DNA of 40,612 bases from Acanthamoeba castellanii str. Neff (GCF_000313135.1 NW_004457661.1:1336-41947); one strand, 5' to 3'. Shown: positions 18,342 through 29,824, numbered from the stretch's first letter. Program-made: numbers and translations. The notes: a model not told the origin generated them from the letters alone.

Positions 18342-18725
18342 ATCCGATTGGGTGGGTGGCCACGGCGATTGGGTCGTACCCATTGGTTAACTGGCATTGC
18401 GTTATTTGGTGGGTCTGTGTTGTGTTCATACGACAGGGTAATGGCACGAGACCAGATTCCGTCCCCCCCAGGCCCAAGTCCTGGTACGGGAGATGCCTTT
18501 CATTGGCTGCTCCTCGGGGGGGGGGGAATCAGTCCCCGTTGGGCCAAATTTTGCAATAGTAGTGGTAGTGGCACACCACGGTGATTGGGTGACCTGCCCT
18601 GGGCTACCAGGCGATGCGTAGTATGGTGGGCATGTGCAGTGCTCATAAGATACAGGGCCGTAAACAACGCACGAGACCACATCCCGTCACATCGATGGCC
18701 CCACCCAGCCCAAGTCCTAACCCAG
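18342..18725. repeat. Two diverged tandem units with ATTGG boxes
   Basis: The segment GCACGAGACCAGATTCCGTC (18443-18462) recurs as GCACGAGACCACATCCCGTC (18669-18688). The flanking GATTGGGT and CCCAAGTCCT motifs recur at similar offsets, giving a period of about 225-237 bases. Several ATTGG/CCAAT boxes are present (18348, 18375, 18393, 18498, 18582, 18777). The stretch lies directly upstream of the beta-helix gene and may be its promoter. Confidence 0.5.
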
Positions 18726-18865
18726 CACGTGGACAAAACGGTCAGGTTAATGGGTGCCACTAAAAAGAAGTTGTCCGATTGGTTGCCACTTCTCTGGCAA
18801 AATGGGTGCGTCGCTCAGTTCTTCGTTGGGGTAAGTTATTCTTCTCCTTCTCCTAGCCCCTCAAC

Positions 18866-21800
18866 ATGCACGCGCTTCTGGTCCTCTGTCTGCTCCTTGT
18901 TCCATCCGCCTACGGCAGCACCGCCACTACCTTCTTTTACAACAAAACCAATGCTACTCTGGTCCTCGACTACTACAGCAACGCGTTCGGCAGCTTCACC
19001 CAATCGCCGCCCTCTCAAGTTGGACCGTACAGCTCGGGGAACTGGTCGATGTCAGGCTCCCTCGTGCACAACCTCGGCTGGATGGAGTACGATGTGTACT
19101 GGAAGTCACCCACCTTCCAGGGCTGTGTCGATGTCAGCTATCTCTGGGACCTCGTCTTCGGTGTCTGCAATTCCGGCTTTGCGACGTGCGCCGATCAAGT
19201 CGGCGAGCTGGCTGGTAGATCTCGTGATTGTTACTACTACATCACGGACCAGTGTTCGCCACTGGGTAATCCTATTCACATCCTCACCACCGACTGTTAG
19301 TGTTGGTCAACAACACCTTTCGGCACAACGGTGCGACAAGCATCGTCATCTCTCCAGTTCTCTCCTACGGCCTCAATCTAACGGTGGCGGGCAATGCCTT
19401 CTACCGCAACGAGGGCGGCATCGAGGTCCAGTACCTGGAGGCCATGCCCGTCTGCGCGTTGGCGTTTCTCAACAACACGTTTGTCGACAATCGAGGCACT
19501 GCCGTGACGCTGACCATCGCCGACCTGCCGCACTCCTCGGTCCTCTTTCGGAATAACATCATCACCGGCTCAACCGCGCTCCTGCTCGGCGCCGTGCTCA
19601 GCCTGCAATTGGATGGCGACCTTGATTTTGCTAACAATCGAATTGCCTTCAACGATGGCAGCGTCGCCCTCACCATCGATGGCAAGAACGTGACTGCGCG
19701 GATCGCGGACAACGTGTTTCTTTCGAACCGAGCCTCGGGTCTCCAGGTGGACTCTTCCGTCTCTCCGTTCAACTTGCTACTCCGAGGCAACACTTTTGCC
19801 AACAACACCGCGGGCCGCAACACCTACTACAGCGGAGGGGCTCTGCTCTGGATCGCTGGCGCTGTCAAAGCAGTGTTCGAGGCCAACTTGTTTCTCGGTA
19901 CCAACAAAGCGCGCCTCCCCTTTGTCCTTCCCTGCTAACCTGCTGCTGTTGCCACAGGTAACTCTGCGACTCAAGACGGTGGAGCGGTGAGCATCACGCA
20001 GTCCTGCTTGGGCAATGCCACCAACAGTTTCTTCTTCAACAATGATCTGTTCCAAGACAATCGCGTGAGCAGTGGAATGGGCGGAGCGGCTTCCATCACG
20101 TCCTGTCCCGACATCGCGGTCTTCATGTCCGGCTTCAACTCAGATTCGAGCATGGTCTACAACCGCACTTGGGACTACCGCACCCACGCCGGATTTCAAA
20201 ATGTTTCCTTTCAGCGGAACGAGGCACGATGTGCGCAGTGCCAGGGCGGAGCATTACACCTCGTGTTTGGAACTGTCACGGCGAAGCACTGCCGCTTCTC
20301 CGAAAACCAGGTGCCACTTGCAATTGTGGTTGTGGTTGCACGCACGCAAACGCACGCACGCACGCACGCACGCACACCACTTCCCTCTGCTCATTGGCCT
20401 TGCGCTTATGTTCCAGGCTGGCAGCGGCGGGGCTATCACCGTGGAGGGAGAGTCGACCTCCCTCTCCATACACAAAAGCGTGTTTACCCGCAACCGCGCG
20501 TCGGCGCAGGGGGGCGACGTCGACTTTGAATCTGGCGGGACTTTCCTGCTGCACAACGTCTCGACCGAGGTGGAGGACCGGACCATTCCTTGTCGTCTTT
20601 CAGGCTGGCCTCAACTCGAGCATCTCGACCACCGACGTTGCCTGCTCTCCAGGTAGCGTCTATTTGGACCTGGAGTCGTCGCCGTTCGTCATCCAAGCGA
20701 TGCCATGGGGTAAGGTATGGGCGCTCTCCCTCCTCAAGACCTGCCTGCGCTGTGCCAGCGGGCTATATGCCGTGGCCGGAGCGAATTTACGCGGTCTCGA
20801 GTTGCGCAACACTTCTTGCCTGCCGTGCCCCGGTGCAGCCGACTGCTCTCGTGGTGGAGCCGACGTCTACACGCGGCCGGGCTTCTGGTGTGCGCCCACC
20901 AGCAGGAGCCCCGCCAATGTGTTGGAGTGCCGGACGTGCCCCGATGGCTACTGCGAGACCAACGAGCCGAAGCCGTGGCACCTGGCCTGCGTGTCCAACC
21001 GACGTGGGACGCTCTGCGGTGAATGCCGCGCGGGCCACGGCGAAGCCTTTGGATCTGAGGACTGTGTCCCCAATACCAACTGTGTCCCAGCGTCGGGCTG
21101 GATGCTTCCGGCGCTGCTCGGCATAGGCATGTGCTACGTGATGCTCGTGCTGTGGCTGCCTGTCAACCACCACCCGCTGTGGAAGTCGATCACCTACTTT
21201 ATGCAGACGGCGCCGCTGGTGTCTTCGCCCAACAACGTGCTGATGCGTGTGCCGTGGGATGGCGCGCTGCGGCTCTTTCGAGCGGGCTACGTCACATGCT
21301 ACGCCGAGTGGCAGTACCCGCTGTTTGTACTGCTGGGCGGCTTCCTCGTGCCGTTCCCGCTCCTGCTCGTGCTCCTCCGCCGGTGGCTCAGCAGCCGGCA
21401 GCGCCGCCTGGGCAGCAGCGCCGCGGGCTGGGCTGTGCTCCACGTGCTCGAGGGTCCTTACGCTCGGGGCCGCACCTGGTGGGAGAGCGTGGGCATGCTG
21501 CGCCGGCTTGCGCTGCTGGCTGTCGCCACCTTCGTGCCCGACCCAATGTGGCGCGCTCTGGGCCTCGCCGCTGGCTGCTTCGTCGTGCTCCTGTCGCACG
21601 CCTACCTCCGGCCCTACGCCGACCGATACTATGGGTGGGCCGAGACGCTCTTCCTGTGCGATCTGACGCTGGTCGCCGGGCTCCAGATCCCGCAGGCAAC
21701 CTTTGCGGGCCTGGGAGAGCCGTTCGATGGCGCCGCCGCCGAGGCCGTCTCCTACCTGCAGGAGGCGCTGGCCCTGCTGCCGCTGGTATTTTGCGCCTAC

Positions 21801-22124
21801 GTGCTCGTGCGCCTGTACGGTCCGCCGCTCCTCGACTGGCTCTGGCGCAAGAGGTGCACCGTCTTCCGGGGCGGCGAGGACACACGCCAGGACGACACGG
21901 ACGCAGGCGACCGAGAAGGGCGCAACAAGCCCCACCGCCTCCACAGTGCAGATGACGACGAGGAGGACAGGCTCCTGTCAGCCGAAGCAGAGGATGCAGA
22001 GGAGGAAGACGAGGGGTTGATGCATTACACCAACGAGGACAGCCCAAGCCTGGCGAAACAGACTGAACTACAAGTGGGGCGCTTCTCGCAGTTCCTTGAT
22101 GCGCCATCCGAGCAGGCACAATGA
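18866..22124 (+). CDS. Beta-helix surface protein with Cys-rich stalk and multi-pass C-terminus
   Basis: Proposed exons 18866-19265, 19301-19897, 19958-20310, 20417-20569 and 20604-22124 all join in frame (1007 aa). Introns are GT-AG, 35, 60, 106 and 34 nt. Residues 1-18 are a signal peptide (MHALLVLCLLLVPSAYGS). Residues about 150-530 are an Asn-rich right-handed beta-helix with repeated NNTFxxN, GNxFxxN and GGA motifs, as in polymorphic membrane proteins. Residues about 535-655 are a Cys-rich stalk (CLRCASGLY; CLPCPGAADC; GTLCGECRAGHGE). About six membrane helices follow (about 667-915), then a 90-residue acidic cytoplasmic tail. This composite family is common in amoebae and oomycetes. A surface adhesin or sensor is plausible; the ligand is unknown. 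A CGCA microsatellite fills intron 3. Confidence 0.75.
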
Positions 22125-22713
22125 TAGACACCACTGCATCCAGGGCTCACCCACAGTTGTCCAGAAGCCACTTCATGAGCTGTAGGCATGTCAAGTGTGA
22201 TGTGGGAAGAGGAGGTTGAGTTGCGGAGGTGGGAGGAAGGGAAGTGGATTGAAGAGATAAGCTGCAGGGTGGCAAGAGGAGCACTGACCTGAATGTAGCT
22301 CTGGAGGACATGCACAGGGCAAAGAAGGCGCACCTTCAGGCAACCACCACTCCACAATCACCCATCTCCTCCCCTCCATCAAATTTAGGCTACGGAAGGA
22401 ACCCGATGGACTGCAGGCAGTCTGAGCAGGAGCAGCGGAACATGCAGCGCGCACTGCATTCTATGCGCTACCTCGCCCAAGCACCATGGCCACAGTCCAC
22501 TCCCGGCAGGCCCAGCGGACTGCGAAGGAGGGACAGCCATGCCGCCACAAGTTTCGGGACAAGACCCGCTGCCGCCACAGGGAGTGCCGCCTCACGGCAC
22601 AGGTAATCAATAGCGGCCGGGCGTCAGTTTATGCAAGTGCGGGCAGGTTTGGGATTGGTGCCAGTCAAGCACAAAGCAAAAGAAGAAACAATGAAGAGGA
22701 GGCCTCAGAGTGG
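22125..22713. other. Unassigned intergenic stretch
   Basis: A plus-strand piece at 22484-22602 reads RQAQRTAKEGQPCRHKFRDK then TRCRHRECRLTAQ and meets a GTAATC donor, so it could be an exon with a small Cys/His knot. No other support. Confidence 0.25.
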
Positions 22714-22833
22714 GCCTGCAGCCCCTGGGATGTTGTTCATTCCTTGTCCACAGCAACTCAACAACCTTGGGCCAGGCTGTACACCTGGCTGATGACAAGT
22801 GGAGCTGCACTAGCTGTACCTGCTCATTGACAT
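22714..22833 (-). repeat. LVQL...HPRGCR module, copy 1
   Basis: The minus strand encodes NEQVQLVQLHLSSARCTAWP then KVVELLWTRNEQHPRGCRP. It matches the modules at 29918 and 32631 at the ends (LVQL and HPxGCR) with a more diverged middle. Confidence 0.55.
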
Positions 22834-24109
22834 TGTTGGCAAGTGGTTTGAGGGGCAAAATGGTCCTTCATCACATTGCCTGACCTTGTTGGCCTCCAAC
22901 TGGCCTTGTATTGTACCTGTTATATATTCAGTGTTCTAGGCAGTCCACAGCTAGCCCTTATCAACCTGCATAGTTGATCTCCACTCCAGAGGACACTGGC
23001 AGACATAAGGACTGTGGATGTTTGGTTAAGAGTCAAGCTGTGATGGACCTCCTGGTCAATGGAGTGTAAGGTCACTCTCACCACAGTCTTCTCACCTCTT
23101 ACACTCCTCCATACATCAGCTGCTGAGCGCCAAAGAAAGAACCCACCCCTTCCTCTTAACTCACACCACACAATGTGAAGAACAAACGAGGACTGGACTC
23201 AGCATTCCAGCAGGCACTGCTATAAGATCAAGACGATGCCAATCTGGAGACTGGCTTGCATAGAAGGCCAGGCTTGCCATGCCTCTCTGTCGCGGTCACA
23301 GAGGACGGCCACGCAAGCGACCTTGCTTGTTCGATCCCTGGCAAGGGGCCAGAAGGTAATCGAACACCCGTGCGTCATGGACGATCGCTGGGCCTAAGTT
23401 CCAACGGTGAAGTCGGGAGGTGGTGTCGAGTTTCTTCAGAAACGAAGAGAATCTACGAGACCGAGCTCCCGCACATGGGGGTTCCGCACGGGGCACCTAG
23501 GTGCATTGGTCAACGCTCAGTCAGTCTGTGCCCCAAGCCAAGTGGGATTGGAGAACGAGCTAAGTACCCAGATATGCTAACTTGCGTTTGAGCCCGCTTT
23601 CTTTTTGCACCTTCTGCCAGTCCTTGCTGAGGTCGGTTCCGGTAAACCGCTGTTGAAGTGGAACAATACTGGTGGTTTTTCAATGTGCTGGGGAAGTTGC
23701 AACATTAGCTCAAGGCCAACGGAGCCTCCAGCAAAGGATGGGTGCCAGTCATACCTGAGGGCGAGGATCAATGCAGTAGAACTTGGAGGGGAAGAAGATG
23801 TGCCCGTGAAGTGTAGCGTCTCCACTCGGCACCCCAAGCTCAGTGAGGAGCACTGTATCGAACCGATTACAGAGCCGAGTGTGGACATTGACCTTCGATC
23901 CGGGCTCTTTCAAGGATGCCATCCGCCTGTCTCGGCGCTTTGATCGTAGTCGGGTCTCTTTCTCCTTCTGCCTCCACCTCCTGTCGCTTCCTCCTCCTCC
24001 ATCTCGTTTTCGCCTTCCACTTTGTCCGTCATGAGATTCCTTGCGTCGTCTTGCCGTTTCCTTCGCCGTCTCCTGCGTGTTCGTCGTCGAGGTGGTTTGC
24101 TCTCTTTCA
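22834..24109. other. Long stretch open on both strands, origin unclear
   Basis: From about 23256 to 23943 long frames exist on both strands (plus: 111 and 112 residues; minus: 66 and 103). The plus frame reads EGNRTPVRHGRSLGLSSNGE, GRWCRVSSETKRIYE and later LPVLAEVGSGKPLLKWNN and PTEPPAKDGCQSYL. I have a vague impression of having seen such translations annotated from conserved RNA-derived or mis-annotated loci, but cannot identify it. No start codon, intron or domain is established. Confidence 0.3.
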
Positions 24110-24233
24110 GAAGAAGCTGGAGGAGGCCGTCGACACCCGGCCCAACACTTTCAAGCAGTTTTACGACAATCTCTGTTTTATCCACTTTAACAGAAGCGGA
24201 TTGGGCAAATACGCAGAAGATAGCCGCAACTAA
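24110..24233 (+). CDS. Possible terminal exon, unknown protein
   Basis: After a pyrimidine-rich GCTCTCTTTCAG acceptor (24098-24109) the frame reads KKLEEAVDTRPNTFKQFYDN then LCFIHFNRSGLGKYAEDSRN and stops. Composition and the clean acceptor suggest a real 3' exon, but no upstream exon is convincing. Confidence 0.35.
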
Positions 24234-24552
24234 GTGTGTATAAAAAAGCCAAAGAACCGATTCAATCGCACAATAAAACATCGCCAAGTGGTGCCTTCTA
24301 CGGCAGCCACAGCGACATCGTGTGGCTCCAGCACGACTTTGGCCTCTAGGTCACCAATGTGTTTTTCACACCGGTGTATATCCCGCACACATTCGTGTGG
24401 AATCGTCGGTTCTGTGTTGCGCTGCGTTGCACTATAGTTTGCAGTTGATGCATTCCCGGCCAGAACATACATCTTGGGGGGCTTTGTGCCAAGCACAAAC
24501 ACTCAAAAACACACAAAAACACACAAAACAATATTCTTTATGTTGTATGCCA

Positions 24553-27294
24553 CTACAGCTCATCATCGGCGTCACCCCCCATTCCATCAAAGTTCACTGC
24601 AACCTGCGTATTGCTGCGTTGCTTGCGAACATAGGCCACCAACAAGAGGACTGCGGTGATGAGCACCACCAGCACCACAGCTACAGGAACTGCCACAGCG
24701 ACAGCAATCACCCATTGCGCCCCACCGGTGTCACCTCCGCCGTGGCCAGCCCGCCCGAAGAGCAACGAGATGTCTGCAAGCACAGGGTCAGCACCAGCAA
24801 CCACGACAAGGTAGTGTCGTCGTTGGAAATCGCCATAGGTACCGGGGTCATAGTCTAGGTCGGTATCGAAGTGGTCAAAGGTGATCGTGAGTGATGAGTC
24901 GGTAGAGTCTACCATGCTAGAGCAAGCCACACGCTCGCTGCTGTTTGTCAGACCAAAGTCGAGCAGCCGCGAGATCATGCTCGCATCGCTCTCACGCGCG
25001 CTGTGCAACAGCAGTGTGGTGATGCTGGCTTGAGGTGTGTTGTTCCTCACCTCGCCGGTGGCAAATGGCGGATCGATGGCCATTTGGAATTGCAGCTTGT
25101 TGTCACTGATAAGAGTGGGAATCGGGGAATCGTCAGGTTATTGCGAATGGCCGTTGCAGTAGGGATCACACAACACCACTGTGTGAAGAGGCTGTACCTA
25201 GAGGACCAGTTCCAACGGTCCAAGCGCAGCGAAAACTTGATGAAGGCGGGCGTGATGCTGAATGTGTAATTGTTTGCTGGAACACCAACAAAGAGGGAGG
25301 GAGATAGTGTCGGGTCACGCTCGTCTGTTGTGATGTCAAGGAGAAACAGGAGGGGAAGAGGAGAATGCATACCGAGTGTAAGGATGAGGAGATCATCAAA
25401 AGTTGAGAACTGGTAGGTCAGCGTGGCGTTGTTGGCGAGCTTGCTGGTATAAGTGCTTGTGTAACTCGAGTTGCTCGACATGCTCCCATTCATCAACCAA
25501 CCTGCATCACGTGGTTGGGGGGCACGCGACAGATAGTAGAGATCAACAACAAAAAGTAGGCCGGTGGAGTAAGCAGAGGTTTGTTTGTTGGTACCTTCTT
25601 GCAGCTGCGCTTGCCACACGATGACTCCGAGGGGCGTGATCTCCCTCAAGCTGAGAAAGTCTAGCTGTACCTTCTGCCCCGCACCACCTGTCCAGGTCGT
25701 CTCAACGTTCAGTCGAGGTTTCCTCGAGGATATTTGCAGGTTGGATTAAAGGCGAACCTTCAGCTGCTGAGGAGTTCCGAGGGCTGATCTCCACACTGGG
25801 CCTTGTGCTGTTGATCTTGACACTGATGATCTCCACAGAGGGGCTTGGCAAAGGAATAGGGCAGAGTCCTAGTTTTTTTGTTGATGAGATTATGACCCCC
25901 CAAAAAAAGAGCAGTAAGGATGAGGGAGAGCAACAATACCAGATGACCCAAACCCTGAAGCGTTGAAACTGGGTTCAGGTCCAATTTCTTTCCAGACGCT
26001 GGGGCCAGCTTCACCTACGTTGATGCCTGTGTGGCATAGATCAGCACCAGAATGTAACAGACACCACACAACAAAAGGGGCCACACACCACAGCTGAGTT
26101 GGCCTTGAATGTCAATCGAGACATCACTGGATTGCAGCCATGTCTGTCTGCTTTGAGTAAACAGGACACCTGGCAGAGAGCATAAATCAATCAGCTGAGT
26201 TTACGTGGTGCGTGAAGCATGGCCAGTGGTGGTGGTGGTTGCACCATTTGAGGTGTTGCCTGTCACGTGCATTTCTACACCACTGTTTTGCTCCCATGTA
26301 CCCGTGAGGCTAGAAAAGAAGACACCTTTGTTGTGGGAGGCTGTGTTAGCATTGCCTTACTGCAGGTGGATGTTCCAAGGAGACGCTGGCTTGCTGTGTC
26401 CAATAAGAGTTGTTCAATGAGACACCTTTGCAAAAAAGAGGTGGNNNNNNNNNNNNNNNGGTGGGTGGGTGGGTGGGTGGGTGGGTGGGCGAGCGAGCGA
26501 GCGAGCGGTTGAGGTGCTGTGGTTGTGGGGCTGTCTAATATGGCTCAGTATGAGTACCCACACTCCTGTCACGAATGGTCATGTTGACACTGGACTGCTG
26601 GGTCCATGCTCCTGCCAGACTTACTCCTGTTCATCAAAGTGTGAGAAGGCCACAGATTGTTGACAGCAGATGATTGGGGGGGACAAACCGTTTGATTGGT
26701 CATCCACAGTAAACACGCTGCTGTTGAGCTGCGTCCAGGTGGCTCCTGTGTTCAACACTACACCTGAGGTAGGGACAACTGGTCATTATACTGTTCCGAT
26801 ATGGGTTGAGAACCTGACTGCACCATTTGATGTGGACAAGGCAGTGACCTTGAGTGTGCCCTCTTGCCTCCATGCACACGCAAAGGTATCCTGAGTCACC
26901 AACCCTGCAGATTGGTGTGGATATGAGTGGCTACACCGTTGGCCCTTGGCCACCTGTCAAGAGTGTGGGCGTACCGTTACCATGCAGGACCACAAGCTCC
27001 GCACTGCCATACTGATTCCAGACACCAGGTGGACCAGAGAACACTCCCAAGAACACCCCTTTTGTGCCCATACTACCGTGAGCAATAGGGTAGAGCATTG
27101 AGTTGGGACCGGTCTTACCAGTTTCACCAGTTGCCTCGAGGAGGACAGTGCCATACTGATCCCATATCCCGCTCAGGTTGATGATTCCGTTGGCGCCCCC
27201 TGCAGAAATCAGGTGCACGTGCCCGTATTGGTGCCACTGGCCCTGGTTCAGATATATCGCTGATCAAGCGTCTCAGGGTGAATCCAGGGGGTGC

Positions 27295-27342
<48 letters not shown>

Positions 27343-27966
27343 GCGTGCGTGCGTGCAACCAACTACTTAGGTACCGCGAATTGCTGGCACCATAATGAGT
27401 GTTCCGTATTGGTACAGGGCCCCCGGCACCTCTAAGCCTGTTGTGGCGTGAATGTTAAGGGGGAGGACAAGGAGGAAAAGAGGAGGGCAGCAAGTGTACA
27501 TGCGCCGTTGGTCGTGAACGAGCCATTTAGGGTCAGCACGGAATTGATTATTAGCCACGTGGTATAGTATGTGCTCGTCGTTGAGACACAAACGTCGCCA
27601 TCCGTGGCCCTTATGTTGCAGAATTGAAGAAATTATGTTGAGAATACTCCTGCCCACCAACGTTGCAAGCATCTTGGGGAAGTGCGTGTACTGGAAGGTA
27701 AGAGGGAACCCAATAGATGTCTGCGGTTCATTGTAATTTCCAGGGGCGATGATGATAATATCGCCCGGCCCGGCGGAGACTACCGCACTGTTAATCGTGG
27801 TGTGCGTGCAGTTGCTACACACTGACAGTACTTTGAAGCCCGAACCAGTGAGTTGGATGAAGCACATCAATGGGGGTGGAAGCTGAGTACCGTTGGCGGA
27901 CTCCACCACGGCGGAGCAGGTCCAAAGGAAGAGCACGAAAAAACACGTCCAACGATGCACCCGCAT
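24553..27966 (-). CDS. Type I surface protein with beta-helix head and QYG repeats
   Basis: The start ATG is at 27966 with a signal peptide (MRVHRWTCFFVLFLWTCSAV). Exon 1 continues into a beta-helix-like strand pair (SAGPGDIIIIAPGNYNE). Short exons then carry a repeated unit, GALYQYGTLIM (about 27430), GQWHQYGHVHL (about 27240), GIWDQYGTVLL (about 27180) and GVWNQYGSAEL (about 27020), each flanked by GT-AG introns. Further pieces lie at 26900-26700 (TGATWTQLNSSVFTVDD), 26270-26200, 26020-25920 and 25850-25650. The C-terminal half is three joined exons (about 25720-25373, 25272-25180, 25113-24553): an ectodomain rich in N-glycosylation sites, a TM helix (WVIAVAVAVPVAVVLVVLIT) and a short acidic cytosolic tail. 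Exact middle exons are uncertain, and a frame change without intron at about 25705 may be an error. A sequence gap interrupts the gene. Confidence 0.55.
26445..26459. other. Assembly gap (15 N)
   Basis: Fifteen unresolved bases at the edge of a (GGGT)n microsatellite (26460-26488) that runs into a GAGC run (26489-26507). The true length of the array, and thus of this intron or exon, is unknown. Confidence 0.98.
27295..27358. repeat. GTGC tetranucleotide microsatellite
   Basis: (GTGC)n with a short (GT)n lead-in. It lies in an intron of the minus-strand surface gene between two QYG exons (donor near 27370, acceptor near 27244). Confidence 0.85.
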
Positions 27967-28905
27967 CCTTACTGCGGTACGATGTTCAGGTCAGGCGGGC
28001 AAATGCTAGCATAAGTGTACGCTTATTATCTGCCCATGGTGAAGGTTAAACTCCTTTCCTTCCTTGCTCTTGCCTCGTAACGGCGGTGGTCTCTCAACAA
28101 GGTACTATTCTTGGACACCCGATCGGTGTGAGGATTTGGTGAACAAACAGACTCGAGCCTTGGAACGCGTCATTAATTGGCGCACACTAATTACAAGGTG
28201 CCAACATTTTATTTTATTTTATTTTATTTTTGCGCTCCAACGTTGGAGCCCAGCGTGGGCACCGCGGCGTTGGCACGCGCGCGGGCCTGTTGTTTGGTGT
28301 CGATGCTGCTGCGGTTGTGGCAATGCTGCGATGCTTTGGCAATTCGTGCTTGCACCGAGAGTCAACAATGCACTGGCACCGGCAGGGGCTTGTTGGCGTC
28401 AGGGGTGCCTGCTGGAGTGCTGGCACTGTCTCTACTCGGCGCGAGGTCCGCCTGGCGTGGCGCACGTACCAGCTGCTGGCGTTTCGGACTCGAGTTTGTT
28501 CGTGTCGTAGTCGGAAGCACTGAGCTCTTGGCGGCGACACGAGGAAGAAGGCCTCGCGGATCGCGTTGTTGGGTTGTTCCTATCTTCATGGTTGTGGCCT
28601 CGTGTTTGCTGGTGATAATTACGATTACGATAACCACAAACAAAGAAACAAAGAAACAAAGAAAGAAAGAAAGAAAAAGAGGAATTAAATCTTTCTTGCC
28701 GCCCTGTTGGCGACGTCGGAAGGTGATTGCAGCACCGTACCTTAGGAGATTTTAGAAATGGTTGAATTTTGATTTTCTTTTTCTTGTTCTGGAAGTCGCA
28801 TTCGCAGTCGCATTCGCACCGCCATGGTGGTCTTCCTTTCTTGCCCACACCGCTACTGCTCAAAAAAAGTGCCTGTTTGTTGAGAAACGAGTATAGGCTC
28901 CCTCA
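27967..28905. other. Intergenic with simple repeats
   Basis: A (TTTTA)n pentamer run lies at 28205-28232 and an (ACAAAGA)/(AAAG)n run at 28636-28680. Arg/Cys-rich frames of 90-190 residues on both strands (28177-28755) show no domain and look like GC-rich shadow frames. Confidence 0.4.
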
Positions 28906-29463
28906 TGGACATTCAAGGTCCACACTGGCAGGCCGGCGGTGGCCGTGGGCAACGGACTCACCAAGAACACCTCTGAACAGTACAACACCACCGGCATGGG
29001 CCCATCTAACGATGGATCGCGCAACACCTTCCATGGCAACGCCGACGCCAGTTCGGTATAGGGCAACGACGTATCGCGCTAGGACACAACTCATCGTCCA
29101 CTGCCTGCGGCCAAATGGCCAACGCGCCTGCAGTTACGCACATCAAGACGCCCGGACTCGGAACTGCTGCCGATTTGCATCGGCATGTTACTATCGGTTG
29201 ATGATTCGGGAGACCGGCGGCACATATTCCAACGTGGCGACCATCGACGCAGACATCACCTCCAAGGGTCAAGCTGGGGGTCTCGCCACGCTTGATGGCA
29301 CCAGCAAGGTGACGGCGGCGCAGCTTCCCGATCCGACAGCTTCCCTGCAGGGAGCGATGATCGAGGCCACCAGCGCCCGCCAGATGGTAATCGGGAGGGG
29401 CGCCGCGTCTCAAATCTTCGGAGATGGAGTTACCTACAGCTCGGCCGTGGGCACAAAGCACTG
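28906..29463 (+). pseudogene. Tail-fibre/virion-like repeat protein, frame-broken
   Basis: Three consecutive stretches in different plus frames read like parts of one fibre protein. About 28906-29058 gives GNGLTKNTSEQYNTTGMGPS, then GSRNTFHGNADASS. About 29080-29195 gives HNSSSTACGQMANAPAVTHI then TPGLGTAADLHRHVTIG. About 29210-29463 gives YSNVATIDADITSKGQAGGL, then SKVTAAQLPD and FGDGVTYSSAVG. The A-P-A-x-T-H and G-L-G-T-A-A-D-L pattern, with GNxxxxxT N-T-A-type turns, is typical of phage tail fibres and YadA-like or virion fibre proteins. No introns explain the frame changes, so this is a decayed copy. A viral or bacterial source is inferred from this style only. Confidence 0.45.
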
Positions 29464-29690
29464 ACATTGGTCCCGACCGACAACGCGCAATAGGGAGACT
29501 GCGATTCACGCCGGCGTTTGTCCTCCTTTGCCATGGGCGTCCACCTGGCGGGCTAGCGGAGCGGGAGCAGCGACGTGAGGAGGGGAGGCCGTCAGGAGTC
29601 CAGTTGGTTGTCGTTGTCGCGCTCGTCGTCGGACGTACCAGAGGAGCGTGCATCGAAGCAAGACTTTTCTTCGGCCGGCCTTCCGGTTTT

Positions 29691-29824
29691 CACGACACGA
29701 CACGACACGACACGACACGACACGACACGACACGACACGACACGACACGACACGACACGACACGACACGACACGACACGACACGACACGACACGACACGA
29801 CACGACACGACACGACACGACACG
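29691..29824. repeat. CACGA pentanucleotide array, about 26 copies
   Basis: A pure array of CACGA over about 130 bases, one substitution at the end. It is the reverse complement of the TCGTG/GTCGT family at 1831-1867 and 11424-11622. Long open frames across it on both strands are artefacts of the repeat. Confidence 0.95.

Noticed and set aside
20787..21944. 385-residue open frame antisense to the beta-helix gene
   Set aside because: Lies over the membrane-spanning exon; its composition (Arg/Ala/Gly/Gln) is that of a shadow frame.
23268..23344. tRNA-like segment (GTTCGATCC B-box, roughly matching ends GCCAGG/CCTGGC, 77 nt)
   Set aside because: The T-stem does not pair and no A-box or cloverleaf fits.
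28177..28755. 192-residue plus frame and its minus counterpart
   Set aside because: Both Arg/Cys/Trp-rich shadow frames without start, domain or splice support.
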